Source: JADJLQ01 sp040007895 (GTDB taxonomy: Bacteria > Bacteroidota > Bacteroidia > Chitinophagales > Saprospiraceae). Taken from it: DNA of 64,000 nt. The notes under the pieces were generated by a model, which made no database searches, was not told the DNA's origin, and worked only from the letters and a program-made list of their open reading frames with translations. The position numbers were made by a program, and so were the translations under genes. Where the stretch lies: positions 1-64,000 of the forward strand of contig JBDTUE010000001.1 of the NCBI GenBank assembly GCA_040007895.1, given 5' to 3'. Below, piece after piece: positions 24,135 to 33,882 of this stretch. The stretch's first letter is position 1. Every line of letters begins with the position of its first letter.

Positions 24135-26300
24135 CTACCCTTTCATATATTTAACAGGACTATTGGTATTGTAAAAGAAAAACGACCAGATATCAGTCTG
24201 TTCGTCTATGATTTTTGAGGTGGGTTTCCCTGCTCCATGTCCGGCATCTGTTTCAATCCTGATCAACACCGGATTTTGACCTTTATGATCAGCCTGTAGT
24301 GCAGCTGCAAACTTAAATGAATGGGCAGGCACCACACGATCATCATGATCCGCTGTTGTAACCATGGTGGACGGGTATTGAGTTCCACTTTTTAAATTAT
24401 GAAGAGGTGAATATTTAATGAGGTATTTGAATTGTTCTACAGAATCGCTGGAACCATATTCAACAGCCCATGCATGTCCTATGGTAAACTTATGATATCT
24501 CAACATATCCATGACACCAACCGCCGGAAAAGCTACGGCAAACAAATCAGGTCGTTGCGTCATACAGGCTCCAACTAATAATCCTCCATTGGATCCTCCT
24601 GAAATGGCTAATTTTTCTTTGGATGTATATTTTTCCTGGATTAAGTATTCTGCTGCAGCTATAAAATCGTCGAATACATTTTGCTTTTTTTCATGCATTC
24701 CTGCTTTGTGCCAGTCTTCACCAAATTCACCTCCACCACGAAGATTGGGCATAGCATATACACCTCCGTTCTCCAGCAAAATAAGCCTGGATGCACTGAA
24801 GGATGGACTCAATGAAATATTGAACCCTCCATAGGCATATAAATAACATGGATTGGTACCATCTAATTTTAGACCTTTTTTGTACACTAAAAACATAGGA
24901 ACCTGGGTACCATCTTTGCTTTTGTACCAAACTTGTTTTTGTTCAAAATCTGTGGGATTAAATTTTAAGTCAGGTTGAAAGAATAGTTTCGAACTGCCAT
25001 CTTTTACCTGATATTCATAGATACTGCCCGGATCCGTAAATGAAGTATATTGGTAAAATAAAGAAGATTCATTTTCCTTACCTCCAAATCCACCGGCACT
25101 ACCTATACCCGGTAACACGATTTCTTTTTTATTCGAACCATCATAATCATACTGATAAACTTTAGAAGAAGCATTTTCTAAATATTCAGTGAATAGTTTT
25201 TTTCCTCCGGTATTGGCATTACTTAATAGATTTTTAGATTCCGGTACAATCGTTTTCCAGTGTTCTTCTTCCGGATGTGCAGGGTCTATTTGTATAATTT
25301 TGATATTTGGTGCTTTAATATTAGTGGATACCAGGAATTGATCACCAATATTAGTAATGACGTTGCTCTCATTATCATACCCTTTAAACAACACCGTAAA
25401 TTTTCCATTCATATCATTTACTTTTCTGAATGAAGTTTCAAAGCCAGATGTTCCTTTTGAAGCATATAAGATTAGATACTTGCCATCTTCAGTGACCCCT
25501 GCATTGTGATTCATTAACGGTTCATTCCTGTTTTCATATACTTTAATATCCTTTTCCTGCGTAGTACCCAATTTGTGATAAAATACGGAATGAAACTTAT
25601 TGGCGTCTGATAGTTCCATACCTGGTCGGGGTTCAGGATATCTGCTGTAGTAAAAACCTTTATCATCCCAACTTGCACCACTAAATTTTACAAATTTGAT
25701 CACTTCAGGTAGTTCATGATTGGTTGCTACCTCCCGGATATGAATTTCCTGCCAGTCTGATCCGGCATTTTGCCTAGCATAGGTGATATATTTATCATCC
25801 CTTGAAGATCCGAGTAGATTGATCGCTACCGTACCTTTTGCAGATAAGATATTGGGATCAATAAATACTTCAGATTTGTTTTCATGTCCTTTTTGCAGAT
25901 AAATAACTGCCTGGTTTTGCAATCCATCATTTTTATAATAGAAATAATAATCACCAACTTTCCGCGGTGAAGTCATTTTAGTATAATTAAACAATTCTTC
26001 ATATCGTTTCCGGATCTCTTTTCGATAAGGGATTTTAGATAGATATCCCGACGTCACTTCGTTTTGTTTTTTCACCCAATCTTCAACTTTAGCCGCAGTA
26101 TCATCCTCCATCCAACGGTAAGGATCTGCTAATGAAGTTCCATGATAATTTTCAACCACATCATCCGTATCCGTCAACGGATAGGATACTGGAATAATAG
26201 GATTGGTAGAAGTGGAATGCATATCCTTGGAGTTTTTACAAGTTATTAAAGCAATCGATACGACGAAAGCAAGGAACAATGTGAATATTTTTGATTTCAT
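24135..26300 (-). CDS. prolyl oligopeptidase family serine peptidase (S9A), lipoprotein
   Basis: A 721-residue exported peptidase that would cleave short proline-containing peptides. The signal peptide ends in the lipobox ALITC. A beta-propeller gating domain is followed by an alpha/beta-hydrolase domain with Ser570 in ISGGSNGGLL, Asp653 in DHDDRVVPAHS and His688 in DAGHGAGKP, all at the classical S9A positions. The N-terminal DPYRWMEDD segment is typical of prolyl endopeptidases. The gene is convergent with the SDR gene and has its own -7 promoter element. Confidence 0.94.
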   Translation of the reverse strand: MKSKIFTLFLAFVVSIALITCKNSKDMHSTSTNPIIPVSYPLTDTDDVVENYHGTSLADPYRWMEDDTAAKVEDWVKKQNEVTSGYLSKIPYRKEIRKRYEELFNYTKMTSPRKVGDYYFYYKNDGLQNQAVIYLQKGHENKSEVFIDPNILSAKGTVAINLLGSSRDDKYITYARQNAGSDWQEIHIREVATNHELPEVIKFVKFSGASWDDKGFYYSRYPEPRPGMELSDANKFHSVFYHKLGTTQEKDIKVYENRNEPLMNHNAGVTEDGKYLILYASKGTSGFETSFRKVNDMNGKFTVLFKGYDNESNVITNIGDQFLVSTNIKAPNIKIIQIDPAHPEEEHWKTIVPESKNLLSNANTGGKKLFTEYLENASSKVYQYDYDGSNKKEIVLPGIGSAGGFGGKENESSLFYQYTSFTDPGSIYEYQVKDGSSKLFFQPDLKFNPTDFEQKQVWYKSKDGTQVPMFLVYKKGLKLDGTNPCYLYAYGGFNISLSPSFSASRLILLENGGVYAMPNLRGGGEFGEDWHKAGMHEKKQNVFDDFIAAAEYLIQEKYTSKEKLAISGGSNGGLLVGACMTQRPDLFAVAFPAVGVMDMLRYHKFTIGHAWAVEYGSSDSVEQFKYLIKYSPLHNLKSGTQYPSTMVTTADHDDRVVPAHSFKFAAALQADHKGQNPVLIRIETDAGHGAGKPTSKIIDEQTDIWSFFFYNTNSPVKYMKG

Positions 26301-26323
26301 CCTGATTGATTTAATTTAGTGGC

Positions 26324-26331
26324 CAAAATTA
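26324..26331 (-). promoter_or_regulatory. putative -7 promoter element of the prolyl oligopeptidase gene
   Basis: The minus strand reads TAATTTTG, matching TAnnTTTG, 23 nt before the ATG at 26300. It lies in the 38-nt gap shared with the divergent DUF2461 gene. Confidence 0.5.
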
Positions 26332-26338
26332 AAGAGTT

Positions 26339-27010
26339 ATGGCTTATTTCGAAGAATCATTTATAAAGTACTTTAAATCGCTTAAAAAGAATAACAATAA
26401 AGAATGGTTTGACAAAAACAAAACACTCTATGAAAATAAAGTAAAAAAGCCCTTCGAACATCTTGTTGGTGATATCATTGCTAAAATGCAAAAACTGCAT
26501 CCCGGGTTTCATTGCGAGATCAAGGATGCCATATTCAGGATCAACCGGGATGTACGGTTCAGCAATGATAAAACACCCTACAAAACCTATGTTTCAGCAG
26601 CGATCGTTCACGGGGGCCGTAAAAATATGGTGGATCCTGGATTGTATATTCAAATCACACAAGGTGGTTTGGAAATTGTAGGAGGTGTTTATATGCCTGA
26701 TAAAGAACAATTGCATCGAATCAGATCTGCAGTTCAAACTCAACCAAAACAAGTGAAAAAACTTTCGGAGGATAAAAAGTTTACTAACCTCTTTGGGTCA
26801 ATAAAAGGAGAAAAGAATAAAGTATTACCACCTGAATTTAAAGAGGCTGCCAAATCAGAACCACTGATCGCAAACAAACAGTTTTATTTTATGGCTTCAT
26901 ATACGGACGATAAGTTGATATTGGCAGATGATCTACTCACTTTCATAATGAAACATTATGAAACTGGAAGACCCTGGTCAGATTTTTTTACTGCCGCACT
27001 CAAAGCATAG
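26339..27010 (+). CDS. DUF2461 domain-containing protein
   Basis: A soluble protein of 223 residues from the TIGR02453/DUF2461 family of unknown function. Recognisable segments are the opening KYFKSLKKNNNKEWFDKNK, DAIFRINRDVRFSNDKTPYKTY near residues 63-84, and the later GGVYMPDKEQLHRIR. No signal peptide or membrane helix is seen. It is divergent from the prolyl oligopeptidase gene with only 38 nt between starts. No function should be inferred from context. Confidence 0.85.
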   Translation: MAYFEESFIKYFKSLKKNNNKEWFDKNKTLYENKVKKPFEHLVGDIIAKMQKLHPGFHCEIKDAIFRINRDVRFSNDKTPYKTYVSAAIVHGGRKNMVDPGLYIQITQGGLEIVGGVYMPDKEQLHRIRSAVQTQPKQVKKLSEDKKFTNLFGSIKGEKNKVLPPEFKEAAKSEPLIANKQFYFMASYTDDKLILADDLLTFIMKHYETGRPWSDFFTAALKA

Positions 27011-27153
27011 TTTAGTTAAATTCTACGTGTTTTAAGCATACTTATAATATACTAAGCTTTAGGCGGGTGTATTGTTATTTAAGCAATGTAATTGTTATCA
27101 ATTATTAACAAATTGTTGACCATATAGTAGGGGTCTGATTATCCATAGGTTTT

Positions 27154-27161
27154 TATTTTTG
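27154..27161 (+). promoter_or_regulatory. putative -7 promoter element of the DUF1573 gene
   Basis: TATTTTTG matches the TAnnTTTG consensus and would start a transcript with a 5' UTR of roughly 50 nt before the ATG at 27216. No TTG element is seen at the expected distance. Confidence 0.45.
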
Positions 27162-27215
27162 TAGCCTAATTTCAAATTCAATTTTTTTAAAATAACTTTA
27201 TAAAACTAAACACTA

Positions 27216-27749
27216 ATGAAAAAAGTTTTTTTCTTATTGGTTGTGGGCTTCGGTTTAATCGCAGCTTGCAAAAATGATAGCGCAGTACGGGATGAAGCAA
27301 GAGCAGCCGTAGAAGGTGCTACTCCTGCGACTACAGATCCAGCTGCTGCTAATCCTGCAGACCCAAATGCTGTTGCCGCTACCGTTCCATCCGGACCTAC
27401 GACTACCATTCAATTTATGGAAGAAGAATTCAACTTCGGTTCTATTAAACAAGGTGAAGTAGTATCACACACTTTTAAATTTAAAAATACAGGTTCTGAA
27501 CCTTTGATTATTACTGATGCTAAAGCTTCTTGCGGATGTACAGTTCCTAAAAAACCAAATGATCCTGTTGCTCCTGGTGAAACTGGAGAATTAGTTGTTG
27601 AATTCAACAGCGCTGGCAAATCTGGTGCACAAACCAAACAAGTTACTGTTACGGCTAATACCAATCCTCCTCAGTCTTTCATCCGTATTGTATCTGATAT
27701 CAAAGCCGGCGATGCTCCTGCAGCAGGTGCCGCAGCTGGAAAACACTAA
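27216..27749 (+). CDS. DUF1573 domain lipoprotein
   Basis: A 177-residue exported lipoprotein: signal peptide with lipobox LIAAC (Cys18), an Ala/Pro/Asp-rich low-complexity linker to about residue 65, then one DUF1573 immunoglobulin-like domain (FNFGSIKQGEVVSHTFKFKN, then ASCGCTVPKKP and the GETGELVVEFNS strand). A second Ala/Gly-rich stretch ends the protein. DUF1573 proteins are abundant in Bacteroidota; their role is not established. The gene stands alone, with its own promoter element and a strong terminator. Confidence 0.9.
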   Translation: MKKVFFLLVVGFGLIAACKNDSAVRDEARAAVEGATPATTDPAAANPADPNAVAATVPSGPTTTIQFMEEEFNFGSIKQGEVVSHTFKFKNTGSEPLIITDAKASCGCTVPKKPNDPVAPGETGELVVEFNSAGKSGAQTKQVTVTANTNPPQSFIRIVSDIKAGDAPAAGAAAGKH

Positions 27750-27801
27750 TACTACAAATTACAATAAACCGAGTATCGGGCATTCTCGGATGTTCGACTT
27801 C

Positions 27802-27843
27802 AAAACGCAGGCCGGCTCACATAGAGTTGGCTTTTGTGTTTTT
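27802..27843 (+). terminator. intrinsic terminator after the DUF1573 gene
   Basis: Stem GCCGGCTC/GAGTTGGC (27811-27818 with 27824-27831, two G-U pairs) around the loop ACATA, followed by TTTT. The flanks AAAACGCA and TGTGTTTT can pair as an outer stem across a small internal loop. It lies about 60 nt after the stop codon. Confidence 0.7.
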
Positions 27844-27934
27844 GGAATGAACCTAATATACTTAAAGGCGAGTTCCATGAATAATTCTTGCCAAAAAAAC
27901 AGAACTATAAGATTCTAACTATTTTTACCTTTCA

Positions 27935-28798
27935 ATGAAATCATATCTTTCCCTGATTAAATTCAGTCATAGCATTTTTGCATTGCCTTTCGCTATTATT
28001 GGAGCTTTATTAGGACATCGGGATGGTTATGACTTGAGCTTAATCTTATTTATCAAGATTATATTATGTATGGTACTGGCCCGCGGTGCGGCAATGGCGT
28101 TTAATCGTCTGGCAGATGAACGATATGATCGACTCAATCCCAGAACGGCCGGGCGTGAAATTCCATCGGGAGTTATTTCAAAACAAAATGCATTGTGGTT
28201 TGTAATCTTTTGTTGTGTTGCATTTGTCATGACTACTTTTTTTATTAACAGGATTTGTTTTTATTTATCACCTGTCGCATTAATTACAATTTTGGGATAT
28301 AGTTTTACAAAAAGATGGACTGCGTTGTGTCATCTTATATTAGGATCCGGCTTGGCGTTGGCGCCAATTGGAAGTTATCTTGCTGTTACAGGAAAATTCT
28401 CTTTGATACCGGTATTGTTTTCAGGTGTTGTTTTTTATTGGGTTTCTGGATTTGATATTATTTATGCATTACAGGATGAAGATTTTGATAAGTCCCAGCG
28501 ACTTCATTCAATCCCAGCTTGGTTAGGTAAAGAAAGAGCTTTAAAAGTGAGTAGGATTCTTCATTTGATCTGTGCATTGATTTTACTTTTTGTCAGCTGG
28601 CAATTGTATATTAAAGTGGATCTGAGATGGAGTTTCATGATTTGGGTGGCTGCAGCAATCTTTATTACTATGTTGGTATATCAACATACTATCGTTTCAG
28701 CGAAAGATCTTTCTAAAGTCAATTTGGCTTTTTTTACTACGAATGGACTTGCTAGTGTTATCTATGGTGCTTTACTTGGTTTAGCTCTATTAATATAG
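27935..28798 (+). CDS. mqnP: UbiA-family polyprenyltransferase (MqnP-like)
   Basis: An integral membrane prenyltransferase of 287 residues with about eight hydrophobic segments. The first Asp-rich motif is NRLADERYDRLNPRTAGREIPSG (metal/diphosphate binding) and the second is in YALQDEDFDKSQRLHSIP. This NPRTAGRE form is typical of the UbiA-like enzymes found in futalosine-pathway bacteria, which would prenylate the aromatic menaquinone precursor. mqnE and mqnA are at 51.8-53.8 kb and menG at 46.7 kb, so the pathway assignment fits, but a different aromatic acceptor cannot be excluded. Confidence 0.82.
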   Translation: MKSYLSLIKFSHSIFALPFAIIGALLGHRDGYDLSLILFIKIILCMVLARGAAMAFNRLADERYDRLNPRTAGREIPSGVISKQNALWFVIFCCVAFVMTTFFINRICFYLSPVALITILGYSFTKRWTALCHLILGSGLALAPIGSYLAVTGKFSLIPVLFSGVVFYWVSGFDIIYALQDEDFDKSQRLHSIPAWLGKERALKVSRILHLICALILLFVSWQLYIKVDLRWSFMIWVAAAIFITMLVYQHTIVSAKDLSKVNLAFFTTNGLASVIYGALLGLALLI

Positions 28799-28825
28799 AT
28801 AAATAGAAGATTCAAATAACGGTGT

Positions 28826-30274
28826 TTATCTGCTAGAGTGAGTCGGCTGCATTTTATCAAGTATTTCTTTCAACATGGTGAATGCTTTTTCAATGGTATC
28901 CATGTGCGTCCTGAATCCCAGGATGGCGCATCTGATCCAGACTTTTCCTTCAATAATTGTAGATGAAAAAAATACCCGCCCATCGGTTTGAATTGCATCC
29001 ACTAATTTATTGTTGAATGCATTCTCATCACCTGTATTTGGGACATATCTGAATATGGTGACAGAAAGCATTGGCTTAGGCCCGGTTTCAAAACCCAGTA
29101 ATTTGATTTGATTATAAAAATATTCAGTAAGCAATAATTTCTCTTCCAATGCTGCTTTGAAAGGGGCAAGACCGTGTAAATGTAAAGGCATCCACATCCT
29201 TGGCCCTCGAAAATGTTTGGTCAGTTCGGGAGACAGATCACATGGATTGTATTCATCGGCATTCACATCAAATGCATCCTTCATGTAATTAGCCCTGTAA
29301 TGATGACTCTTCATCACAGCTTGCGGATCTTTAAATAATAAAGCACCTATGCCATAGGGTAAAAACAAACCTTTGTGTGGGTCTATGGCCAGGGAATCAC
29401 TTCGTTCTATTCCTTTGAGTAGTGGTTTACATACATCAATCAAATTGAAAAACCCACCATACGCCCCATCAATATGAAACCAGATTTTGTTTTCTTCACA
29501 GATATCTGCAATCTTATCCAGCGGGTCAATGGTCCCTGTATCCGTGGTTCCTGCTGATGCTATGATGATGAAAGGCATTAATCCTTCTCTTAGATCATTT
29601 AATACTTGCGATCTTAATTTATCGGCATCCATTCTATATTGATCATCCATTGGAATGATCCTGGAGACAGCTTCATTTAAGCCTGCGATCCGGATTGCTT
29701 TATGTACACAGTGATGAATTTGTTCAGTAGTATAAATCACGGCAAGATGAAGATTGTGCCTGGTAAGATTGAATTTGTCCCGGGCACTTACTATCGCAGT
29801 AAGATTTGCAATAGATCCGCCTGAGGTAATATTACCGTGTGCCGAGGCAGGGTATCCCATCACCTCGCACATCCAGCGAATGAGTTGATTTTCCATTACT
29901 ACAGCGCCGGGATTTGAAAAATAAATGCCGGCATACCGATTGCTCACGGCGGCCATCAAATCACCAAGACTACTGGCATAAATACCTCCACCCGGTATGT
30001 ATCCGAGATGTCCACCGGATGCTGGATTTAATCCGAAATGATTTATCTCATTTTGAAATAAAGCTATTAAAGATTCAATAGGTTTTGGATCATCGGTAAT
30101 GGTTAGTGATCGAAGTTCAGTTACGGTTCCTTTCCGGTAAGCAGGTCTTTCATCCATCGAATCCACGAACTCATTCAAATAATTGTTGCAGGATTCTATC
30201 CAGTGAGATCGGAGTGCAGGATCCGGTTCTAACTTTCGGGCCAGCCTCTCTAGTTCTTTCAATCGTTCTATCAT
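28826..30274 (-). CDS. PLP-dependent group II amino acid decarboxylase
   Basis: A 482-residue decarboxylase of the aromatic-L-amino-acid/glutamate decarboxylase superfamily. Visible: GHLGYIPGGGIYASSLGDL, NITSGGSIANLTAI, HIDGAYGGFF, and the PLP lysine Lys301 in AIDPHKGLFLPYG. The substrate could be an aromatic amino acid, 2,4-diaminobutyrate or another; it cannot be resolved by eye. It is convergent with the prenyltransferase gene and divergent from coaD. Confidence 0.87.
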   Translation of the reverse strand: MIERLKELERLARKLEPDPALRSHWIESCNNYLNEFVDSMDERPAYRKGTVTELRSLTITDDPKPIESLIALFQNEINHFGLNPASGGHLGYIPGGGIYASSLGDLMAAVSNRYAGIYFSNPGAVVMENQLIRWMCEVMGYPASAHGNITSGGSIANLTAIVSARDKFNLTRHNLHLAVIYTTEQIHHCVHKAIRIAGLNEAVSRIIPMDDQYRMDADKLRSQVLNDLREGLMPFIIIASAGTTDTGTIDPLDKIADICEENKIWFHIDGAYGGFFNLIDVCKPLLKGIERSDSLAIDPHKGLFLPYGIGALLFKDPQAVMKSHHYRANYMKDAFDVNADEYNPCDLSPELTKHFRGPRMWMPLHLHGLAPFKAALEEKLLLTEYFYNQIKLLGFETGPKPMLSVTIFRYVPNTGDENAFNNKLVDAIQTDGRVFFSSTIIEGKVWIRCAILGFRTHMDTIEKAFTMLKEILDKMQPTHSSR

Positions 30275-30335
30275 GTTGATAAATATAGGGTTTAATTCTG
30301 CAGAGCAATACTCCGGAGAATGATATGAATAATAT

Positions 30336-30343
30336 TAATTTTG
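30336..30343 (+). promoter_or_regulatory. putative -7 promoter element of coaD-pruA
   Basis: TAATTTTG matches TAnnTTTG and lies 38 nt before the coaD ATG. Confidence 0.45.
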
Positions 30344-30381
30344 AAGGTATATTTAATAAGCTAAAAAAATACGATTGATTC

Positions 30382-30846
30382 ATGCGCATAGCCATATTTC
30401 CCGGATCTTTTGATCCTATTACGATTGGACATATTGATATTATTTATAAAGCATTGCCATTATTCGATAAATTTATCATTGCCATTGGAACGAATACTCA
30501 AAAAAAATCTTTATTTAGCCTGGAACAGCGGGAACAGTGGATTCGAGAAGAGTTTAAAAATGAAATGAAAATATCTGTTGACCATTTTGATGGGCTTACC
30601 GCTGAATATGCAAGTAAAATTTCGGCGCATTACCTGGTACGGGGACTAAGGAACGGAAGCGATTTTGATTATGAAAAAACAATATCTCAAGTCAACAAGG
30701 TTCTCAATAAAAACCTTGAAACTATATTTTTTATCAGCAGCCCCGAAGTAGCTCATATAAGCAGTACCATAGTGAGAGAGATTATTATCGGTGGTGGTGA
30801 TGCAAGTCCTTTTATTCCCCAAGCAGTTAAATTAAATCGACCCTGA
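30382..30846 (+). CDS. coaD: phosphopantetheine adenylyltransferase
   Basis: Adenylates 4'-phosphopantetheine to dephospho-CoA in coenzyme A synthesis. The 154 residues are typical. It shows the nucleotidyltransferase motif IFPGSFDPITIGH at residues 5-17, LVRGLRNGSDFDYE, and the second ATP-binding segment ISSTIVRE. It is followed after 3 nt by pruA, implying cotranscription. Confidence 0.95.
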   Translation: MRIAIFPGSFDPITIGHIDIIYKALPLFDKFIIAIGTNTQKKSLFSLEQREQWIREEFKNEMKISVDHFDGLTAEYASKISAHYLVRGLRNGSDFDYEKTISQVNKVLNKNLETIFFISSPEVAHISSTIVREIIIGGGDASPFIPQAVKLNRP

Positions 30847-30849
30847 ACC

Positions 30850-32472
30850 ATGAGAGGTAACTATTTAATTCCAACCATAACTAATGAACCTGTATTATCC
30901 TACAAGCCAGGATCGCAGGAGAGAATGGATGTAAAAGCTGCCCTGGAAAAAGCGAAAGCTACTTCGGTGGAGATAAAAATGAATATAGGTGGTAACAAAA
31001 TTGCTTATGGAAATCCTGTTCCCATGCATCCACCGCACGAACATCAGCATATACTTGGTTATCATAGTATGGGCACCCGTGCTCATGTCATTTCAGCGAT
31101 CAATGCTGCCCGTAAAGCGAAATCATCCTGGGAAAATTTACCCTGGCATGATCGGGCAGCAATATTCCTCAAAGCAGCTGATCTGCTTTCTGGTCCATAC
31201 AGACACAAAATGAATGCCGCAACTATGTTGTGCCAATCAAAAAATATCTATCAATCTGAAATAGATTCCGTCGCAGAATTGGCAGATTTCTGGAGATTTA
31301 ATGTCCGGTATATGACCGAGATCTATGAAGTACAACCGAGTAGTTCTCCCGGAGTCTGGAATCAATTGGAATACCGTGCCCTGGAAGGTTTTATCGTCGC
31401 TATTACACCTTTTAATTTTACGGCGATTGCAGGTAATTTGCCATCTGCCCCTGCATTATTAGGTAATACCGTGATTTGGAAACCTGCTGAATCACAAATT
31501 TATTCTGCGGCTGTGATCATGGAAATATTAGAAGCAGCAGGACTACCCGAAGGAGTCATCAATATGATTACAGTAGATGGACCTACGCTTGGAGAAGTAG
31601 CGTTCAATCATCGCGAGTTTGCCGGATTACATTTTACAGGTAGCACGGCTGTCTTCCAAAATCTTTGGAAATCGATTGGGAATAATATTTCTAATTATGC
31701 CACATATCCAAGACTGGTAGGTGAGACAGGAGGCAAAGATTTTGTAATTGCACATCCTTCTGCAGATGCCAAAGCAGTCGCGGTCGCATTATCACGAGCT
31801 GCTTATGAATTCCAGGGACAAAAATGTTCTGCAGCATCAAGAGCATATCTTCCTAAATCTTTATGGAAGCAAATTAGCAATAATCTTTTAGCAGATATTG
31901 CAAGTATGAAAATGGGTTCACCGGAAGACTTTGGCAATTTTATCAATGCAGTAATCGATGAAAGAGCATTTGATAAAATTACAGGGTATATTAAAACTGC
32001 TAAAAGATCAAAACAAGCTTCTATTATTGCCGGCGGTAATTTTGATAAATCCATTGGTTATTTTATTGAACCTACAGTCATCCTTGCGAATCGACCCGAT
32101 TATATCACGATGCGGGAAGAGATCTTTGGACCCGTACTTACTGTTTATGTATATGAAGACAATAAATTTGATGATGTTCTTAATCTGGTAGACAGCACAT
32201 CACCCTATGCTCTGACCGGAGCGGTGTTTGCTCAGGATAAGAACGTGATAAAGCATACTGCACAACGACTCCAACATGCAGCAGGTAATTTTTATATTAA
32301 TGATAAATGTACCGGGGCCGTTGTAGATCAGCAACCATTTGGAGGGGGACGTAGCAGTGGTACCAATGATAAAGCTGGTTCAGTACTTAATCTTTATCGC
32401 TGGGTATCTGCAAGAACCATAAAAGAGAATTTTAATCCACCGCATGATTATCGGTACCCTTTTCTTGAATGA
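30850..32472 (+). CDS. pruA: L-glutamate gamma-semialdehyde dehydrogenase (P5C dehydrogenase)
   Basis: NAD-dependent oxidation of glutamate semialdehyde to glutamate, the second step of proline catabolism. The 540-residue length and the opening NEPVLSYKPGSQER are those of the single-function PruA/ALDH4 type. Catalytic segments are FIVAITPFNFTAIAGNLPSAPALLGN, HFTGSTAVF, VGETGGKDF (active-site Glu) and FQGQKCSAASRAY (catalytic Cys). No proline dehydrogenase gene is present in the window. Confidence 0.94.
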   Translation: MRGNYLIPTITNEPVLSYKPGSQERMDVKAALEKAKATSVEIKMNIGGNKIAYGNPVPMHPPHEHQHILGYHSMGTRAHVISAINAARKAKSSWENLPWHDRAAIFLKAADLLSGPYRHKMNAATMLCQSKNIYQSEIDSVAELADFWRFNVRYMTEIYEVQPSSSPGVWNQLEYRALEGFIVAITPFNFTAIAGNLPSAPALLGNTVIWKPAESQIYSAAVIMEILEAAGLPEGVINMITVDGPTLGEVAFNHREFAGLHFTGSTAVFQNLWKSIGNNISNYATYPRLVGETGGKDFVIAHPSADAKAVAVALSRAAYEFQGQKCSAASRAYLPKSLWKQISNNLLADIASMKMGSPEDFGNFINAVIDERAFDKITGYIKTAKRSKQASIIAGGNFDKSIGYFIEPTVILANRPDYITMREEIFGPVLTVYVYEDNKFDDVLNLVDSTSPYALTGAVFAQDKNVIKHTAQRLQHAAGNFYINDKCTGAVVDQQPFGGGRSSGTNDKAGSVLNLYRWVSARTIKENFNPPHDYRYPFLE

Positions 32473-32529
32473 GAAATTATTTGTTTTAAGAGACAAATGA
32501 ATTGACTTGTTTTTTATGCATCTAAAATT

Positions 32530-33078
32530 ATGAAAATATATACCCGGACAGGTGATGATGGAAAGACTTCTTTATACGGAGGAACCCGTTTGCCAAAACA
32601 TCACATTCGCATCGAAGCTTATGGAAGCGTAGATGAATTAAATGCATGGATAGGTCTTATAAGAGATGAGCTTTCACTTGGCGCACAATATCATGCTTTA
32701 AAAGAAATACAGGATAGATTATTTACGATTGGTTCCAACCTGGCTTCAGATCCTGATCATGAAATGCCAACTCCGGATATCATAGCAACAGATATAGAAT
32801 TTTTAGAAAAAGGTATTGATGAAATGACAGCGCTTTTACCACCGTTGAAACATTTCGTTTTGCCCGGAGGTCATAGAAGAGTAAGTGAAGCTCATATTGC
32901 CAGAACGGTTTGCCGTAGAGCAGAACGAAGAGTGATTGCTCTCAGTTTAGAACAAAAGGTAGAGCCCTTAATCATCATTTTTATCAATAGATTATCAGAT
33001 TATTTATTTGTACTCAGCAGGTGGATTGCCAAAGAAGTGGATGCTGATGAAGTAAAATGGATTCCGCGAAAATCATGA
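32530..33078 (+). CDS. PduO-type cob(I)alamin adenosyltransferase
   Basis: Transfers the adenosyl group of ATP to cob(I)alamin to make adenosylcobalamin. The 182 residues show IYTRTGDDGKTSLYGGTRLPKHHIRIEAYG split across the ATP site, GSVDELNAWIG, and the C-terminal RTVCRRAERRVIAL helix with the conserved arginines. Its stop overlaps the start of the following acetyltransferase gene. It implies use of B12-dependent enzymes such as methylmalonyl-CoA mutase, none of which is in view. Confidence 0.92.
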   Translation: MKIYTRTGDDGKTSLYGGTRLPKHHIRIEAYGSVDELNAWIGLIRDELSLGAQYHALKEIQDRLFTIGSNLASDPDHEMPTPDIIATDIEFLEKGIDEMTALLPPLKHFVLPGGHRRVSEAHIARTVCRRAERRVIALSLEQKVEPLIIIFINRLSDYLFVLSRWIAKEVDADEVKWIPRKS

Positions 33079-33881
33079 TGACAAACGGATTACTCCTCGA
33101 CCTTGAAAAGAAAGATCTGGATATACTGAATGAATTCCAACCTATAGACTGGCCGGATATTACCGTTGCATTTTCATTTTATTATAATTCCTGGTATTGC
33201 CAACCTATGAAATTGGTTTTAAATCATGAAATCATAGGTATAGGAAATATCATTTTATTACATGATACAGCGTGGTTATCTCAAATTATAATCAAAGAGA
33301 GTTTTAGGAACCAGGGTTGGGGGAAATATATAACGGAAGGCCTTATCAACTTTTGCAGGCAAAAAGTAAAATCGATTTCTCTATTAGCTACACCCCTGGG
33401 ATATCCGGTTTATGAAAAACTTGGATTCAAAACGCAGGGTATATATCATTTTTATAAAGGAAACTCTTTCAATGAACCGATTTCCAATACTGAAATCAAG
33501 GAGTATGATACGATGTGCCATTGTGATATTTTAGATATGGATAAAGAAGTCTCGGGTGAAATCAGGGCGAGAATTCTACAAGATCATTGGGCATCCTCCA
33601 AAGTAATTCTTAATCAAAACAAAGTGATCGCTTATTATCTTCCTGCTTTGGGAGAAGGGATGATTATCAGTAAGGATCCCGGATCAGGACTTGAATTAAT
33701 AAAATTGCATTTAAATACCCGGGATAAAATTGTTTTTCCTATCGAAAATGAAATAGCAGCAGACTTTTTACTATCGCATGGTTTTAATCAATATCGTCAG
33801 GCACATAGAATGGTAATTGGTCAACCTATAGAATACAAACCAACATGGATATACAGTAGGATAGGGGGAAATCTCGGCTAA
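33075..33881 (+). CDS. GNAT-family acetyltransferase, two-part
   Basis: A 268-residue protein with an N-terminal GNAT domain: the acetyl-CoA loop reads SFRNQGWGKYI, followed by LLATPLGYPVYEKLGF. About 120 further residues resemble the C-terminal acetyltransferase-like half of tandem GNAT proteins. Starts at 33075 or 33078 overlap the stop of the adenosyltransferase gene; an ATG at 33057 would overlap more. The acceptor substrate is unknown. Tight coupling to the adenosyltransferase suggests cotranscription rather than shared function. Confidence 0.75.
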   Translation: MMTNGLLLDLEKKDLDILNEFQPIDWPDITVAFSFYYNSWYCQPMKLVLNHEIIGIGNIILLHDTAWLSQIIIKESFRNQGWGKYITEGLINFCRQKVKSISLLATPLGYPVYEKLGFKTQGIYHFYKGNSFNEPISNTEIKEYDTMCHCDILDMDKEVSGEIRARILQDHWASSKVILNQNKVIAYYLPALGEGMIISKDPGSGLELIKLHLNTRDKIVFPIENEIAADFLLSHGFNQYRQAHRMVIGQPIEYKPTWIYSRIGGNLG

Positions 33882-33882
33882 A